Notes: a model not told the origin generated them from the letters alone. DNA of 52,540 nt from Erythrobacter donghaensis (GCF_001557325.1 NZ_LSJS01000222.1:1-52540), one strand, 5' to 3'; shown: positions 32,642 to 44,511, numbered from the stretch's first letter. A program made the numbers and translations.

Positions 32642-34456
32642 TCATGCGCCGGGGCGGCGAAACACCCGGCGCAGCAGCCTGATCAGGCCCCAGACGACCA
32701 GCCCGGCCAGCAGCGCCAATCCCGCCATCACACCGTAGAGCCAGGGATAGTTCGCGAGCATCTGAACGATGTTGTTTTTGGCGGTCTGCTTCACCGAGTC
32801 GTAACCCTCGGGCATCGCCAGCACGCCCACGCGCTCGGCATAGGCGTCATACTCGGCCACCATGTCGGTCAGGAGCTGAGGCCGGGCCACGCTGAGATCG
32901 GTGGTTTCTCCGGGGTCGCGGGCGAGATCGAACAGCCGCCAGCGGCCATCGCCCAAGGGAAGCACGCTGCGGGTGATCTTGAAATCGCCGCGGTAGAGCG
33001 CGGTGTTGCCCGATACCTCGATCACCCGCACCTCGTGCTTGGCATAGGCGCTCGTCGCCTTCCCGGCGAGGACGGGGAGCAGGCTGCGTCCGGTGACGGG
33101 GCGGGCACCCTGATCGTCACTGCCGAGCGGCGCGCCGATCCATTCGAGCAGCGTGGGGGCGATGTCGGTCATCATCGCCGGGCTGTCGATGCGCGCCGCC
33201 TCGAGGCCCGGACCGGCGATGACCAGCGGAACGCGCACGCCGCCCTCGGTGGCGTAGAACTTGAACCAAGCGCCTGGCGTTGCGGTGGCTGCCGCCCATT
33301 CGGGGCCGATAAAGCCCCAGCTCCCGCGCCCGCCCATGCCCTCGAGCCCGACGTGATAGCCGGCCACACGGTGCCAGGCGCCGAGCGAGGCATTGTCGTC
33401 GCCGCGCGAGGGTTCGGGCCCGTTGTCCGAGGCAAGCACGAAGATTGTGTTGTCATACTGGCCACTGGCCTTGAGGTGATCGATCAGGCGCCCGACATTG
33501 GCATCCATCGCCTCGAGCATCGCGGCATGCACCTCCATGCGCGCGGCATAGAGTGCGCGATCCTGGTCGCTCAGGTCGCTCCAGCTGCGATAGCCCGGCG
33601 GCAGGTCCGCCATCGCCGCGCCCGGCGGCACTAGCCCGAGCGCCTCGGCGCGCTGCTGCCGCTCGCGCCGCAACACGTCCCAGCCCGCGTCATAACGGCC
33701 CTTGTACTTGGCGATCAGCTCCGCCGGGGCCTGCACCGGGATGTGAACCGCCTGAAACGGCAGATAGGCGAAGAACGGCTTCGATGGGTCGGTCTCGCGC
33801 AAATAGGCGATCATCTTGTCGACGATGAAGCGCGAGGAATAGAAGTTGTCGGGCAGATCGGCCTCGACCCCGTCCTCGTACCAGGGCGCGTCCTTGTAAT
33901 AGGGGATGTAGGCCTTCTTCTCCCAGTTATCCGCCCCCGATGCGGCGAGCGCGAAGGAGCGATCAAAGCCGTGTGCTTGCGGCATCGCCCCGGCCTCTTC
34001 CCCCAGGTGCCACTTGCCGACCATCAGCGTGCGATAGCCCAGCTTGCGCAGGCGATCGGCCAGCGTGAGCACGCCGGGCTCGAGCGCCATGGTATAGCCC
34101 GGCCTGCCGCGCTGCTCGCTCGGGAGCACCTCGGGGATCGTCGCGAAACCGGTCAGGTGGTTGTCCATCCCGGTGAGCAGCATGGCGCGCGAGGGCGAGC
34201 ACAGCGGGGAGGCGCGGAACTGCGTGAACATCGCGCCGCGCGCGGCGAGGGCATCCATGTTGGGCGTGTGCGCTTCCCCGCCAAAGGCGCCGAAATCCAT
34301 GAGCCCTGCATCATCGGCAAGGATCACGACGACATTGGGGCGGGGCCGAGCCGTGTCCGCGGACGTGGCCGGCGGAACAGCCGCGCCGGTGAGCAGCGCA
34401 GCCGCCAATACCGCCGCCAGCACGCCATACCTCGCCGGTGCCCGCAATCTCCGCAT
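32642..34456 (-). CDS. Sulfatase (formylglycine type) with C-terminal membrane anchor
   Basis: A 604-residue type I sulfatase. Signal peptide or anchor at about 9-30, ILADDAGLMDFG with Asp48/Asp49, the motif C-x-P-S-R with Cys86 (LCSPSRAMLLTG), VGKWHLGEE, and ASDNGP. A second hydrophobic helix and basic end (GVMAGLALLAGLVVWGLIRLLRRVFRRPG) anchors the C-terminus, unlike the first sulfatase. Like sulfatase 1 it needs formylglycine maturation supplied elsewhere. GGGGGAGAG precedes the ATG. It is the last unit of the block, behind operator H. It diverges clearly from sulfatase 1, so it may act on a different sulfate position (inference). Confidence 0.92.
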   Translation of the reverse strand: MRRLRAPARYGVLAAVLAAALLTGAAVPPATSADTARPRPNVVVILADDAGLMDFGAFGGEAHTPNMDALAARGAMFTQFRASPLCSPSRAMLLTGMDNHLTGFATIPEVLPSEQRGRPGYTMALEPGVLTLADRLRKLGYRTLMVGKWHLGEEAGAMPQAHGFDRSFALAASGADNWEKKAYIPYYKDAPWYEDGVEADLPDNFYSSRFIVDKMIAYLRETDPSKPFFAYLPFQAVHIPVQAPAELIAKYKGRYDAGWDVLRRERQQRAEALGLVPPGAAMADLPPGYRSWSDLSDQDRALYAARMEVHAAMLEAMDANVGRLIDHLKASGQYDNTIFVLASDNGPEPSRGDDNASLGAWHRVAGYHVGLEGMGGRGSWGFIGPEWAAATATPGAWFKFYATEGGVRVPLVIAGPGLEAARIDSPAMMTDIAPTLLEWIGAPLGSDDQGARPVTGRSLLPVLAGKATSAYAKHEVRVIEVSGNTALYRGDFKITRSVLPLGDGRWRLFDLARDPGETTDLSVARPQLLTDMVAEYDAYAERVGVLAMPEGYDSVKQTAKNNIVQMLANYPWLYGVMAGLALLAGLVVWGLIRLLRRVFRRPGA

Positions 34457-34539
34457 CGCTCTCCCCCGCCGTCATCGACCGAACATCGGGCGCCCGCGCC
34501 ACGAAAAGCAGCGGCGCGGGGCGGTCCATCGATCAAAAC

Positions 34540-34554
34540 TAATGGCAAACATTA
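34540..34554. promoter_or_regulatory. Operator H, TAAT-N7-ATTA, sulfatase 2 promoter
   Basis: TAATGGCAAACATTA, 83 nt upstream of the sulfatase ATG at 34456. It marks the right edge of the TetR block; the Mrp operon ends 114 nt further on. Confidence 0.8.
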
Positions 34555-34668
34555 TGCCAATAGTCCAGCGCCGGTCGAGACTGCGCCGGAGACGGCAGGC
34601 ATGGTGCGGCGCTGCATAGCCGCCGCCGAGCCCGCGCTGCGCAGCAACGCGGCGGCTCCACTGCTGTC

Positions 34669-35094
34669 CTAATCCCCCGCGAAGTCTCCCGGCGTGCCGT
34701 GGTGCGGGGCCTCGTGCGTGGCCCAGTCGGCGCGGCCCGGCGGGGGTGCGGGCGGGCCTGCGGGGCCGGCCGGTTCGCTCGGCTCGCCGGTGCGCAGGCG
34801 GTGGAGGTGGACCTTGGCGATCATGTTGGCCGCAATCGGCGCGGTGACGAACAGGAACACGGAGATCAGCAGCTCGTGCGTGGTCCACTCCCCCTCGCCC
34901 AGCTGGAACCACACCACCGAGGCGACCAGCATCGCGCCCAGCCCGAGGGTGCTCGCCTTGGTGGGGCCGTGGAGCCGCTCCATCAGCGAGGGCAGGCGCA
35001 CCAGTCCCCAGCTGCCGACCAGCGCGAAGCCGCTGCCGAGCACGATCAGCGCGGCGGCGAGCAGCTCGGCGAGGAGGGGGGCGGCGGGGCTCAT
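34669..35094 (-). CDS. mrpG: Na+/H+ antiporter subunit MrpG
   Basis: Last subunit of the multi-subunit Mrp antiporter. The 141-residue protein has three membrane helices (LLAAALIVLGSGFALVGSWGLVRL, LGLGAMLVASVVWF, LLISVFLFVTAPIAANMI) and the family motif RLHGPTKASTLG. The C-terminal tail after residue 110 is rich in Pro and Glu. The start ATG overlaps the mrpF stop in ATGA (35091-35094). Confidence 0.92.
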   Translation of the reverse strand: MSPAAPLLAELLAAALIVLGSGFALVGSWGLVRLPSLMERLHGPTKASTLGLGAMLVASVVWFQLGEGEWTTHELLISVFLFVTAPIAANMIAKVHLHRLRTGEPSEPAGPAGPPAPPPGRADWATHEAPHHGTPGDFAGD

Positions 35095-35372
35095 TCGATG
35101 ATGTCTCCGCGCAGCAGGAACTTGGCGTAGGCGGCGGTGCCGACAAAGCCCACCATCGCCAGCAGCAGCGCCGCCTCGAAAGCGGTGCCGCTGCCCCCGG
35201 CGATCCCGGCGAGCACGATCAGGCCGATGGTGTTGATCACTATCGTGTCGAGCGCGAGGATCCGGTCGGTCACTCCCGGCCCCTTGAACAGCCGCCACAG
35301 GTTCATCGCCAGCGCGAGGCCCAGGCCTGCGAAGCCGAAGGCGAGCGCCGCCTCGATCACCCCTGCCGTCAT
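35091..35372 (-). CDS. mrpF: Na+/H+ antiporter subunit MrpF
   Basis: A 93-residue protein with three helices, conserved GPGVTDRILALDTIVINTIGLI, typical of MrpF/MnhF. It overlaps both neighbours by 4 nt (35091-35094 and 35369-35372). Part of the Mrp operon. Confidence 0.92.
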   Translation of the reverse strand: MTAGVIEAALAFGFAGLGLALAMNLWRLFKGPGVTDRILALDTIVINTIGLIVLAGIAGGSGTAFEAALLLAMVGFVGTAAYAKFLLRGDIIE

Positions 35373-35857
35373 GGGAAGATCTCCTTGAGCCGCGCCTCGT
35401 AGCGCGCCTTGACCTTGGCGATCTCGGCGGCGGGATCGGGGGCGTGGAGCGCGTGGACGAGGAGGTACTTGCCGCAAGCCGAGACATCGGCCGAGACCGT
35501 GCCCGGCGTCAGGCTGATGGTGCCGGCAAACACGGTGATCGCCTCGGGGCTGGGAAGCTCCAGCGGGATCGTCAGCCAAGCGGGGCGAAGGTCGCGGTTG
35601 GGCTTGAACAGGATGATCGCGGCGACCTGGAAGTTGGCCACCACGATGTCCCACAGCACCAGCCCGGCATAGGCAAGCGCAGGCAGGAACCGCACCTTCG
35701 GGCGGCCCGGCCACCAGGGCGCGGTGAAGATCGGCACCGCCACCCCCACCACCAGGCCGAGGAACAGCGTGCCGACGGTGAGGTCGTTGACCATCACCAT
35801 CCACATGACCACCAGCAGCGCGGTAAGCCCGGGGTGCGGGAGCAGGCGGCGCATCAT
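35369..35857 (-). CDS. mrpE: Na+/H+ antiporter subunit MrpE
   Basis: A 162-residue MrpE/MnhE with two to three N-terminal helices and the family pattern FKPNRDLRPAWLTIPLELPSPEAITVFAGTISLTPGT. Two adjacent ATGs (35857 and 35854) are possible. The gene overlaps mrpD at the 5' end and mrpF at the 3' end. Confidence 0.92.
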   Translation of the reverse strand: MMRRLLPHPGLTALLVVMWMVMVNDLTVGTLFLGLVVGVAVPIFTAPWWPGRPKVRFLPALAYAGLVLWDIVVANFQVAAIILFKPNRDLRPAWLTIPLELPSPEAITVFAGTISLTPGTVSADVSACGKYLLVHALHAPDPAAEIAKVKARYEARLKEIFP

Positions 35858-37374
35858 CGCGGGCCCTCCCCCAGCACCGCCGCCGCGCTTTGCGCAGGCG
35901 CAAGCACTTGTGCAGCGGCAGCATTCGCATAGTCGCTCGCAGCTCCCGCGCCAGCCGAGAGCGCGGCGAGACAGGCGAGCGCCAGCGCGGGCGCGGCAAG
36001 GTCGAGCCGGGTGTCGGGCAGCGGCGGGGCCTCGCACCCTTCGGCGGTCTTCCAGAAGATCACGCTGCCCGCGCGGGCGAAGCCGATCACGCCGATGAAG
36101 GTCGTGCCGAGGATCACGCTCCACGCCCAGCCCCAGTTCGGCAGCGCCGCGACCGATTGCAGGATCAAGAGCTTGCCGATGAAGCCCGAGAGCGGCGGCA
36201 GGCCGGTGGTGGCGATCGCGGCGGCCATGAACAGCAGCGCCGCGCCCCCGCGCCCGGCGAAGGCCGGGCCGGGGCTCGTGGCATCGCCGAAGCTCCCGCG
36301 CCGCCGGCCGACGATGTCGGCAACAAGGAACAGAGCGGCGCCCGCGAGGGTCGAGTGGACGAGGTAGTAGAGGCCTGCACCAAGGCTCGCTCCGCTCCAA
36401 CCGGCGACCGCGATCAGCAGCGTGCCGGTCGATCCGATGATGGCATAGGCGGCTTGCTCGGCAAGGCTGCGCGCAGTGAACACTCCGGCAAAGCCGATGC
36501 AGGCGCTCACCAACGCGGCCGGGAGCAGCCACGGCGCCGGCGCCCAGGCCGCCGCGCCCGCGCCCTCGCCGAACACCTGCGGCACGACCCGGATCAGCGA
36601 ATAGACCCCGACCTTGGTCATGATCGCGAACAGCGCTGCCACTGCAGGGGTGGCGGCCGCATAGGTGCGCGGCAGCCACAGGTGCAGCGGCACCACCGCC
36701 GCCTTCAGCGCGAAGACACTCGCCAGCAGAAGCGCCGCGATCCGCAGCAGGCCCTGATCGTCTGGGGCAACCTCGCGCACTCTGAGGCCCATGTCGGCCA
36801 TGTTGAGCGTGCCGGTCAGCGCATAGAGCATCCCCAGCGCGATCAGGAACAGCGCCGATCCGACGAGGTTCACCACCACATATTGCACCCCGGCCTTGAG
36901 CCGCGCGGGGCCCTGACCGTGGAGCATCAGTCCGTAGGAGGCGATCAGCAGCACCTCGAAGAAGACGAACAGGTTGAACAGGTCGCCGGTCAGGAAGGCG
37001 CCATTGAGGCCCATCAGCTGGAAGTGGAACAGCGGGTGGAAGTGCCAGCCCTTGCGGTCGGCGCGGGTCACCACCGCGTGCAGCAGCACGATCAGCGCGA
37101 GCACCGCGGTCAGCACCAGCATCAGTGCCGCGAGGCGGTCGGCGACCAGCACGATCCCGAAAGGCGCGGGCCATGCGCCGAGGGCATAGGCAAGGGTCGT
37201 CCCCCCGCTCACCCGCTCCATCAGCAACACGGCGACCGCGAGCTGCGCCAGACAGGCGGCAAAGCCGATGCCCACCGCCAGCGCGCGGCGGCGGCGCATC
37301 ACCAGCAACGCGAAGGGCGCCGCGAGCGCGGGGATCGCGACCGGCAGGATCGGGAGATGATCGGCGAGGCTCAC
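35854..37374 (-). CDS. mrpD: Na+/H+ antiporter subunit MrpD
   Basis: A 506-residue proton-pumping-type subunit homologous to NADH dehydrogenase NuoM/N, with about 14 helices and the motif NMADMGLRVREVAPDDQG near the family's central region, plus the conserved Lys in IMTKVGVYSLIRV and PPLSGFIGKLLIL. It begins at GTG 37374, whose last three bases overlap the mrpC stop (37371-37374). Located between mrpC and mrpE, as is standard. Confidence 0.93.
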   Translation of the reverse strand: MSLADHLPILPVAIPALAAPFALLVMRRRRALAVGIGFAACLAQLAVAVLLMERVSGGTTLAYALGAWPAPFGIVLVADRLAALMLVLTAVLALIVLLHAVVTRADRKGWHFHPLFHFQLMGLNGAFLTGDLFNLFVFFEVLLIASYGLMLHGQGPARLKAGVQYVVVNLVGSALFLIALGMLYALTGTLNMADMGLRVREVAPDDQGLLRIAALLLASVFALKAAVVPLHLWLPRTYAAATPAVAALFAIMTKVGVYSLIRVVPQVFGEGAGAAAWAPAPWLLPAALVSACIGFAGVFTARSLAEQAAYAIIGSTGTLLIAVAGWSGASLGAGLYYLVHSTLAGAALFLVADIVGRRRGSFGDATSPGPAFAGRGGAALLFMAAAIATTGLPPLSGFIGKLLILQSVAALPNWGWAWSVILGTTFIGVIGFARAGSVIFWKTAEGCEAPPLPDTRLDLAAPALALACLAALSAGAGAASDYANAAAAQVLAPAQSAAAVLGEGPR

Positions 37375-37747
37375 GGCTCGTTCCTCTCCCCATCAGCCAG
37401 CCCGTCCTGGGCATCGCAGGGCACCCGGTCGCCATCGACATGGTCGCTGCCGGTCTCGAGGAAGCTCCGAAGCGCGAGGATCACCACGAAGGCGGTCATG
37501 CCGAAGGTGATGACGATCGCGGTCAGCACCAGCGCCTGCGGCAGGGGGTCGGTGTATTCGCTCACCGTCTTGTCCCAGATCGGCGGACGGTTGAGCACCA
37601 GCCGCCCGCTGGCGAACAGGAACAGGTTCACCGCATAGGAAATCAGCGTCAGCCCCAGCACCACCTGGAAGGTGCGCGCCCGCAGCGCGAGGAAGATCCC
37701 GCCTGCGACCAGCACGCCGATGGCGCTGGCGACGAGGAATTCGTAGC

Positions 37748-37751
<4 letters not shown>
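37371..37751 (-). CDS. mrpC: Na+/H+ antiporter subunit MrpC
   Basis: A 126-residue NuoK-like subunit with three helices (VASAIGVLVAGGIFLAL, VVLGLTLISYAVNLFLFASGRL, ALVLTAIVITFGMTAFVVILALR). The DPLPQALVLTAIVI stretch is diagnostic for MrpC/MnhC. A charged C-terminal tail extends the usual length. It overlaps the AB gene by 4 nt (37748-37751). Confidence 0.93.
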
Positions 37752-40582
<2,831 letters not shown>

Positions 40583-40647
40583 AGGCGGCGTCTCGGATCC
40601 TTGCGCTAATGGGGTTCAGCTTACACGGGCGCGGGAGGCAGCGCCCG

Positions 40648-40671
40648 CCCTCGGGCATAGCCGAGGGGTCT
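40648..40671 (-). terminator. Weak hairpin after apt
   Basis: CCCTCGG (40648-40654) pairs with CCGAGGG (40661-40667, then G) around a 6-nt loop, in the gap between apt and the Mrp operon. No U-tract follows, so it is only a possible terminator or attenuator of read-through from apt into mrp. Confidence 0.3.
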
Positions 40672-40718
40672 TCGACAACACAACCAAAACCGGACCCTTG
40701 CCGGCCGACGCGGAGGGG

Positions 40719-41270
40719 TCAGTCGCCCTCGAACGCCATCAGCGCGGATACGGTGATGCCCGCCTGACGCAGCCGCTCGGCCCCGCCGAGGTCGGGCAGG
40801 TCGATCACGAACAGCGCGTGGGTCACCACGGCCCCCGCCTTGCGCAGCAGCTCGGCCGAGGCGAGCGCGGTGCCGCCGGTGGCGATGAGGTCGTCAACGA
40901 TCACCACCTGCTTCCCGGGCTCGATCGCGCCCGGGTCCATCTCGAGCCGGTCGGTGCCATATTCGAGCGCGTAGTCGATGCCGATAGTGTCGATCGGCAG
41001 CTTGCCGGGCTTCCTCACCGGCACGAAGCCGAGCCCGAGCTGCACCGCGACCGCCGCGCCGAAGATGAAGCCGCGCGCTTCCATCCCGGCGATCTTGTGC
41101 GCCCCCGCAGCGCCGGCGGCCGCGGCCAGGTGATGGACGCTCGCCGCCATGCCCTGATGGTGGCCGATCAGCGTGGTGATGTCGCGGAACTGGATCCCTG
41201 GATGCGGGAAGTCCGGCACGGTGCGCACAAGCGCCTTGAGCTCTTCGGGAGAGAGATGCGGTGCAGTCAT
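40719..41270 (-). CDS. apt: Adenine phosphoribosyltransferase
   Basis: Salvages adenine to AMP with PRPP. The 183-residue protein carries PDFPHPGIQFRDITTLI at the N-terminus, the conserved IAGMEARGFIFGAAVA, and the PRPP-binding motif VVIVDDLIATGGTA (about 122-135). It ends near ALMAFEGD, the normal Apt length. It is a single gene between the Mrp operon and the petABC operon on the same strand, with the petC terminator just upstream. Confidence 0.95.
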   Translation of the reverse strand: MTAPHLSPEELKALVRTVPDFPHPGIQFRDITTLIGHHQGMAASVHHLAAAAGAAGAHKIAGMEARGFIFGAAVAVQLGLGFVPVRKPGKLPIDTIGIDYALEYGTDRLEMDPGAIEPGKQVVIVDDLIATGGTALASAELLRKAGAVVTHALFVIDLPDLGGAERLRQAGITVSALMAFEGD

Positions 41271-41305
41271 GTCGGCTTGGCCCCTTTCGGTCCCCTCAAA
41301 GCAGA

Positions 41306-41338
41306 GCGCCCCGCCATCCGCAAGGGATGACGGGGCGC
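41306..41338 (-). terminator. Terminator of the petABC operon
   Basis: A 14-bp stem with one G-T pair (41306-41319 with 41325-41338), 5-nt loop, 27 nt past the petC stop codon. On the transcribed strand the stem is followed by a short CUUU run. It separates petABC from apt. Confidence 0.7.
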
Positions 41339-41364
41339 CCGATGTATCGAACCGCGTGAAAGGC

Positions 41365-42219
41365 TTACTTCTTCTTCGGCTTCATGCCGGCCCAGATCTG
41401 CTTGTAGCTGAGGAAGGCCAGCGTGGTCGCGAACAGCAGGAAGCCCAGCACGAACCACCCGGTCTGGCGCCGCTCGACGAGCTTGGGCTCGGCGGTCCAG
41501 GTCAGGAAGGCGGCGACGTCCTTCGACATCTGCGCCACGGTGGCCTTGGTGCCGTCGGCATAGGTCACCTGATCATCGCTCAGCGGCGGGGGCATGGCGA
41601 TGTTGACGTTGGGGAAGTGCTTGTTGAAGTAGAGGCCGTCGGGCGTCTCGAAGCCGACCTTGGCCGCCTTGGCGGGGTCCGCCTCGCCGTAGCCCACCAG
41701 CAGGTCGTAGATGTAGTTCGACCCGTCGTGACGCGCCTTGGCCATCAGCGAGAGATCGGGCGGGATTGCGTTGTTGTTCGCGGCCGCGGCGGCGATGGCG
41801 TTGGGGAAGGGCGAGGGGAAGTAGTCGGTCGGCTCGCCCGGACGGGTGGTCGCCTCGCCGGTGGCGGGGTCGATGCCCGGAACGGTCCAGGTCGCCGCCT
41901 CGGCGTCAACCTCGGCGTCGGTGTAGCCGAGCTGCTTGAGGTCGCGGAAAGCGACGAACTTGAGGCTGTGGCACGCCTTGCAGACTTCCTTGTAGACCTG
42001 ATAGCCGCGCTGCAGCTGCGCCATGTCCCACTTGCCGAAGGGGCCGTCGAAGGCGAAGCCGCCCTCGGGACCGTGGCCGTGCTCGTAGAAGGCATAGGAC
42101 GGCTGCTTTTCCGGCGCGGGGCCGAAGGCGTAGTTGTAGACACCGGGCAGGAGCGACCACAGCACCAGCACCGCGGTGATGGCGAGGCCTGCGAGGATGC
42201 CTCCGAGACGAATAGTCAT
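41365..42219 (-). CDS. petC: Cytochrome c1 of the bc1 complex
   Basis: A 284-residue membrane-anchored haem protein of respiratory complex III. N-terminal helix (LAGLAITAVLVLWSLL), haem-binding CKACH (80-84), the axial Met in AMPPPLSDDQ, and a C-terminal anchoring helix (GWFVLGFLLFATTLAFLSY) with a Lys-rich end. It accepts electrons from the Rieske protein and passes them to soluble cytochrome c. Third gene of petABC, 54 nt after cytochrome b. Confidence 0.95.
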   Translation of the reverse strand: MTIRLGGILAGLAITAVLVLWSLLPGVYNYAFGPAPEKQPSYAFYEHGHGPEGGFAFDGPFGKWDMAQLQRGYQVYKEVCKACHSLKFVAFRDLKQLGYTDAEVDAEAATWTVPGIDPATGEATTRPGEPTDYFPSPFPNAIAAAAANNNAIPPDLSLMAKARHDGSNYIYDLLVGYGEADPAKAAKVGFETPDGLYFNKHFPNVNIAMPPPLSDDQVTYADGTKATVAQMSKDVAAFLTWTAEPKLVERRQTGWFVLGFLLFATTLAFLSYKQIWAGMKPKKK

Positions 42220-42273
42220 GACCGAGCTCTTTCTCGTTATCGGTTCAGATTGCTTGGGCTGTGTCCCGGCCGA

Positions 42274-43650
42274 TCACTCGGCCGGTTGCAGCGAGCCGTC
42301 GGTGGCGGTGCCGGGCAGGCCCTCGACAACGCTTTCGGGATCGACCTTGCCGCCGCCCGAGGTGCTGCCGGGCTTGGTTCCGCCGAGCACGGCTTCGGTG
42401 ATCGAGAACGGCAGCGGCTTGGGCACTTCGATCTGGCTGATGATCGGCAGGATCACCAGGAAGTGCAGGAAGTAGTACGCCGTGGCGATCTGGCTGAGGA
42501 CCACGAAGGGCTCCTCGGCCGGGGCGCCGCCGCAGTAGAACAGCACCGCCATCGCCGGGATCAGGCCGAACCAGAAGAACTTGCGGAACAGCGGGCGGTA
42601 ATGGCCCGAGCGCACCGGGCTCTTGTCGAGCCAGGGCAGGACGAACCACAGCAGGATCGAGCCGAACATCGCGATCACGCCGAGCAGCTTCGCCGGGATC
42701 AGGGTGATGCCGGTGAAGGGGATGGTGAGATCGCCGGTGAAGGCGCGCAGGATCGCGTAGAACGGCCAGAAGTACCATTCGGGCACGATGTGCGCCGGGG
42801 TCGAGAGCGGGTTCGCCTCGATGTAGTTGTCCGGGTGGCCGAGCGCGTTGGGCAGGAAGAACACCATCGCGGTGAACAGGATCAACGCCACGCCGAGGCC
42901 GAAGCCGTCCTTGGCGGTGTAGTAGGGGTGGAACGGCACGGTGTCCGATTCCTGCTTCACCTCGACGCCGGTCGGGTTCGACGAGCCGGGGATGTGCAGC
43001 GCCCAGATATGCAGGATCACCACGCCCGCGATCACGAAGGGCAGCAGGAAGTGCAAGCTGAAGAAGCGGTTGAGCGCGGCATTGTCGGGCGCGAAGCCGC
43101 CCAGCAGCCACACCTGCAGCGGCTCGCCCACCAGCGGGATCGCCGAGAACAGGCCGGTGATGACCTGCGCGCCCCAGAAGCTCATCTGGCCCCACGGCAG
43201 CACGTAGCCCATGAAGGCGGTCGCCATCATGAGCAGGAAGATCACCACGCCCAGCAGCCAGATCATCTCGCGCGGGGCCTTGTAGGAGGAATAGAAGAAC
43301 CCGCGGAAGATGTGCAGGTAGATCACGATGAAGAAGAAGCTTGCCCCGTTGGCGTGGGCGTAGCGCAGCATCCAGCCGTAGTTCACGTCGCGCATGATGT
43401 GCTCGACCGTGGCGAAGGCGACGAGGCCGTTGGCCGCATAGTGCATCGCCAGGACGACGCCGGTGACGATCTGAACCACCAGGAAGAAGCCGGCGAGCAC
43501 GCCGAAGTTCCACATGTAGTTGAGGTTGCGCGGCACCGGATAACCGGCCCCGACCGCGTTGTAGACGAGGCGCGGCAGCGGCAGCTTCTCGTCAATCCAC
43601 TTGGTGAAGGCGGACTGCGGTTCGTATTGCTTGGCCCAGGCGAAACTCAT
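42274..43650 (-). CDS. petB: Cytochrome b of the bc1 complex
   Basis: A 458-residue integral membrane protein, the quinol-oxidising core of complex III. Eight-helix topology, with the paired haem-ligand histidines in helices II and IV (MHYAANG and [29 protein letters not shown] and [14 protein letters not shown]), the Qo-site PEWYF motif (PEWYFWPFY), and a C-terminal Gly/Glu-rich tail. Second gene of petABC, 65 nt after the Rieske gene. Confidence 0.97.
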   Translation of the reverse strand: MSFAWAKQYEPQSAFTKWIDEKLPLPRLVYNAVGAGYPVPRNLNYMWNFGVLAGFFLVVQIVTGVVLAMHYAANGLVAFATVEHIMRDVNYGWMLRYAHANGASFFFIVIYLHIFRGFFYSSYKAPREMIWLLGVVIFLLMMATAFMGYVLPWGQMSFWGAQVITGLFSAIPLVGEPLQVWLLGGFAPDNAALNRFFSLHFLLPFVIAGVVILHIWALHIPGSSNPTGVEVKQESDTVPFHPYYTAKDGFGLGVALILFTAMVFFLPNALGHPDNYIEANPLSTPAHIVPEWYFWPFYAILRAFTGDLTIPFTGITLIPAKLLGVIAMFGSILLWFVLPWLDKSPVRSGHYRPLFRKFFWFGLIPAMAVLFYCGGAPAEEPFVVLSQIATAYYFLHFLVILPIISQIEVPKPLPFSITEAVLGGTKPGSTSGGGKVDPESVVEGLPGTATDGSLQPAE

Positions 43651-43715
43651 GGCGTTCTCTCGGCTTGATCGGATGAAAGGTCAGGCGATTATTGTGTCGG
43701 ATCAGATACGCGCGA

Positions 43716-44282
43716 TCACCCGACCCGGATGACGGTGTCGGAAGTGAACTCGTATTCGGGCACCAGCAGGTTCTTGGGCGCCGGACCCTTGCGGATACGG
43801 CCCGCGACATCGTAGTGCGAGCCGTGGCAGGGGCAGAAATAGCCGCCGAACTCGCCCTTGTTCTCGCCCTCGGCAGCGCCCAGCGGCACGCAGCCCAGGT
43901 GGGTGCAAACGCCCATGGTGACCAGCAGGTCCTCGTGCCCGGTCTTGGTACGCTCGGCGAGCGTGGCGGGATCGCGCATGTCGGACGCGTCATCGGCCTT
44001 GGCCTTGGCGATTTCCTCGGCGGTGAGGCGCTTCACGAACAGCGGCTGCTTGCGGAAGGTGGCCTTGATGCTCTGACCCGGCTGGATCGCGCTGACATCG
44101 ACTTCGGTGGTGCTCGCGGCGAGCACGTCCTGCGAGGGCGCCATCTGGCTGATCAGCGGAAACAGGACCGAAGCCCCGCCCACGCCCGCCGTGCCGAGCG
44201 CGGCGATGTGGATCCAGTCGCGGCGGCGCACGCCCTCATCGGCGGTGGAGACTTCGGTGGTAGCGGCCGTGTCATTAGCCAT
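43716..44282 (-). CDS. petA: Ubiquinol-cytochrome c reductase Rieske iron-sulfur subunit
   Basis: A 188-residue protein that carries the [2Fe-2S] cluster of complex III. Twin-arginine-like RRRDW (19-23) precedes the membrane helix (AALGTAGVGGASVLFPL), as for Tat-exported Rieske proteins. The cluster ligands are in CTHLGC (126-131) and CPCHG (150-154). It is the first gene of the petABC operon, and its promoter lies in 44283-44511. Confidence 0.96.
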   Translation of the reverse strand: MANDTAATTEVSTADEGVRRRDWIHIAALGTAGVGGASVLFPLISQMAPSQDVLAASTTEVDVSAIQPGQSIKATFRKQPLFVKRLTAEEIAKAKADDASDMRDPATLAERTKTGHEDLLVTMGVCTHLGCVPLGAAEGENKGEFGGYFCPCHGSHYDVAGRIRKGPAPKNLLVPEYEFTSDTVIRVG

Positions 44283-44511
44283 TTCGTCTTGCCCTGCTCG
44301 TTTTGCCGCGCCGGAATGAGCCTGCGCGGCGTGGTGTTGCGTTGCGGGGCGCGAAAGCCCCTGAGCCTATCCGTCGATTGGTCCCTGCTTCATGGCCGTG
44401 TGCCCCTTGCGGCGAACCCGGCCTGAAACTTGGGCGGGGCAATTAACGGCAATCCTGCGAGATTCCAACCGTGTTTTAGTCAAGCCGCGTTCGCCGCCGT
44501 GCAAGGCCGGG

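Noticed and set aside
34618..34657. Inverted repeat AGCCGCCGC with GCGGCGGCT as the Mrp operon terminator
   Set aside because: The arms are low-complexity GC repeats, the loop is long and no T-tract follows, so it may occur by chance in this GC-rich sequence.
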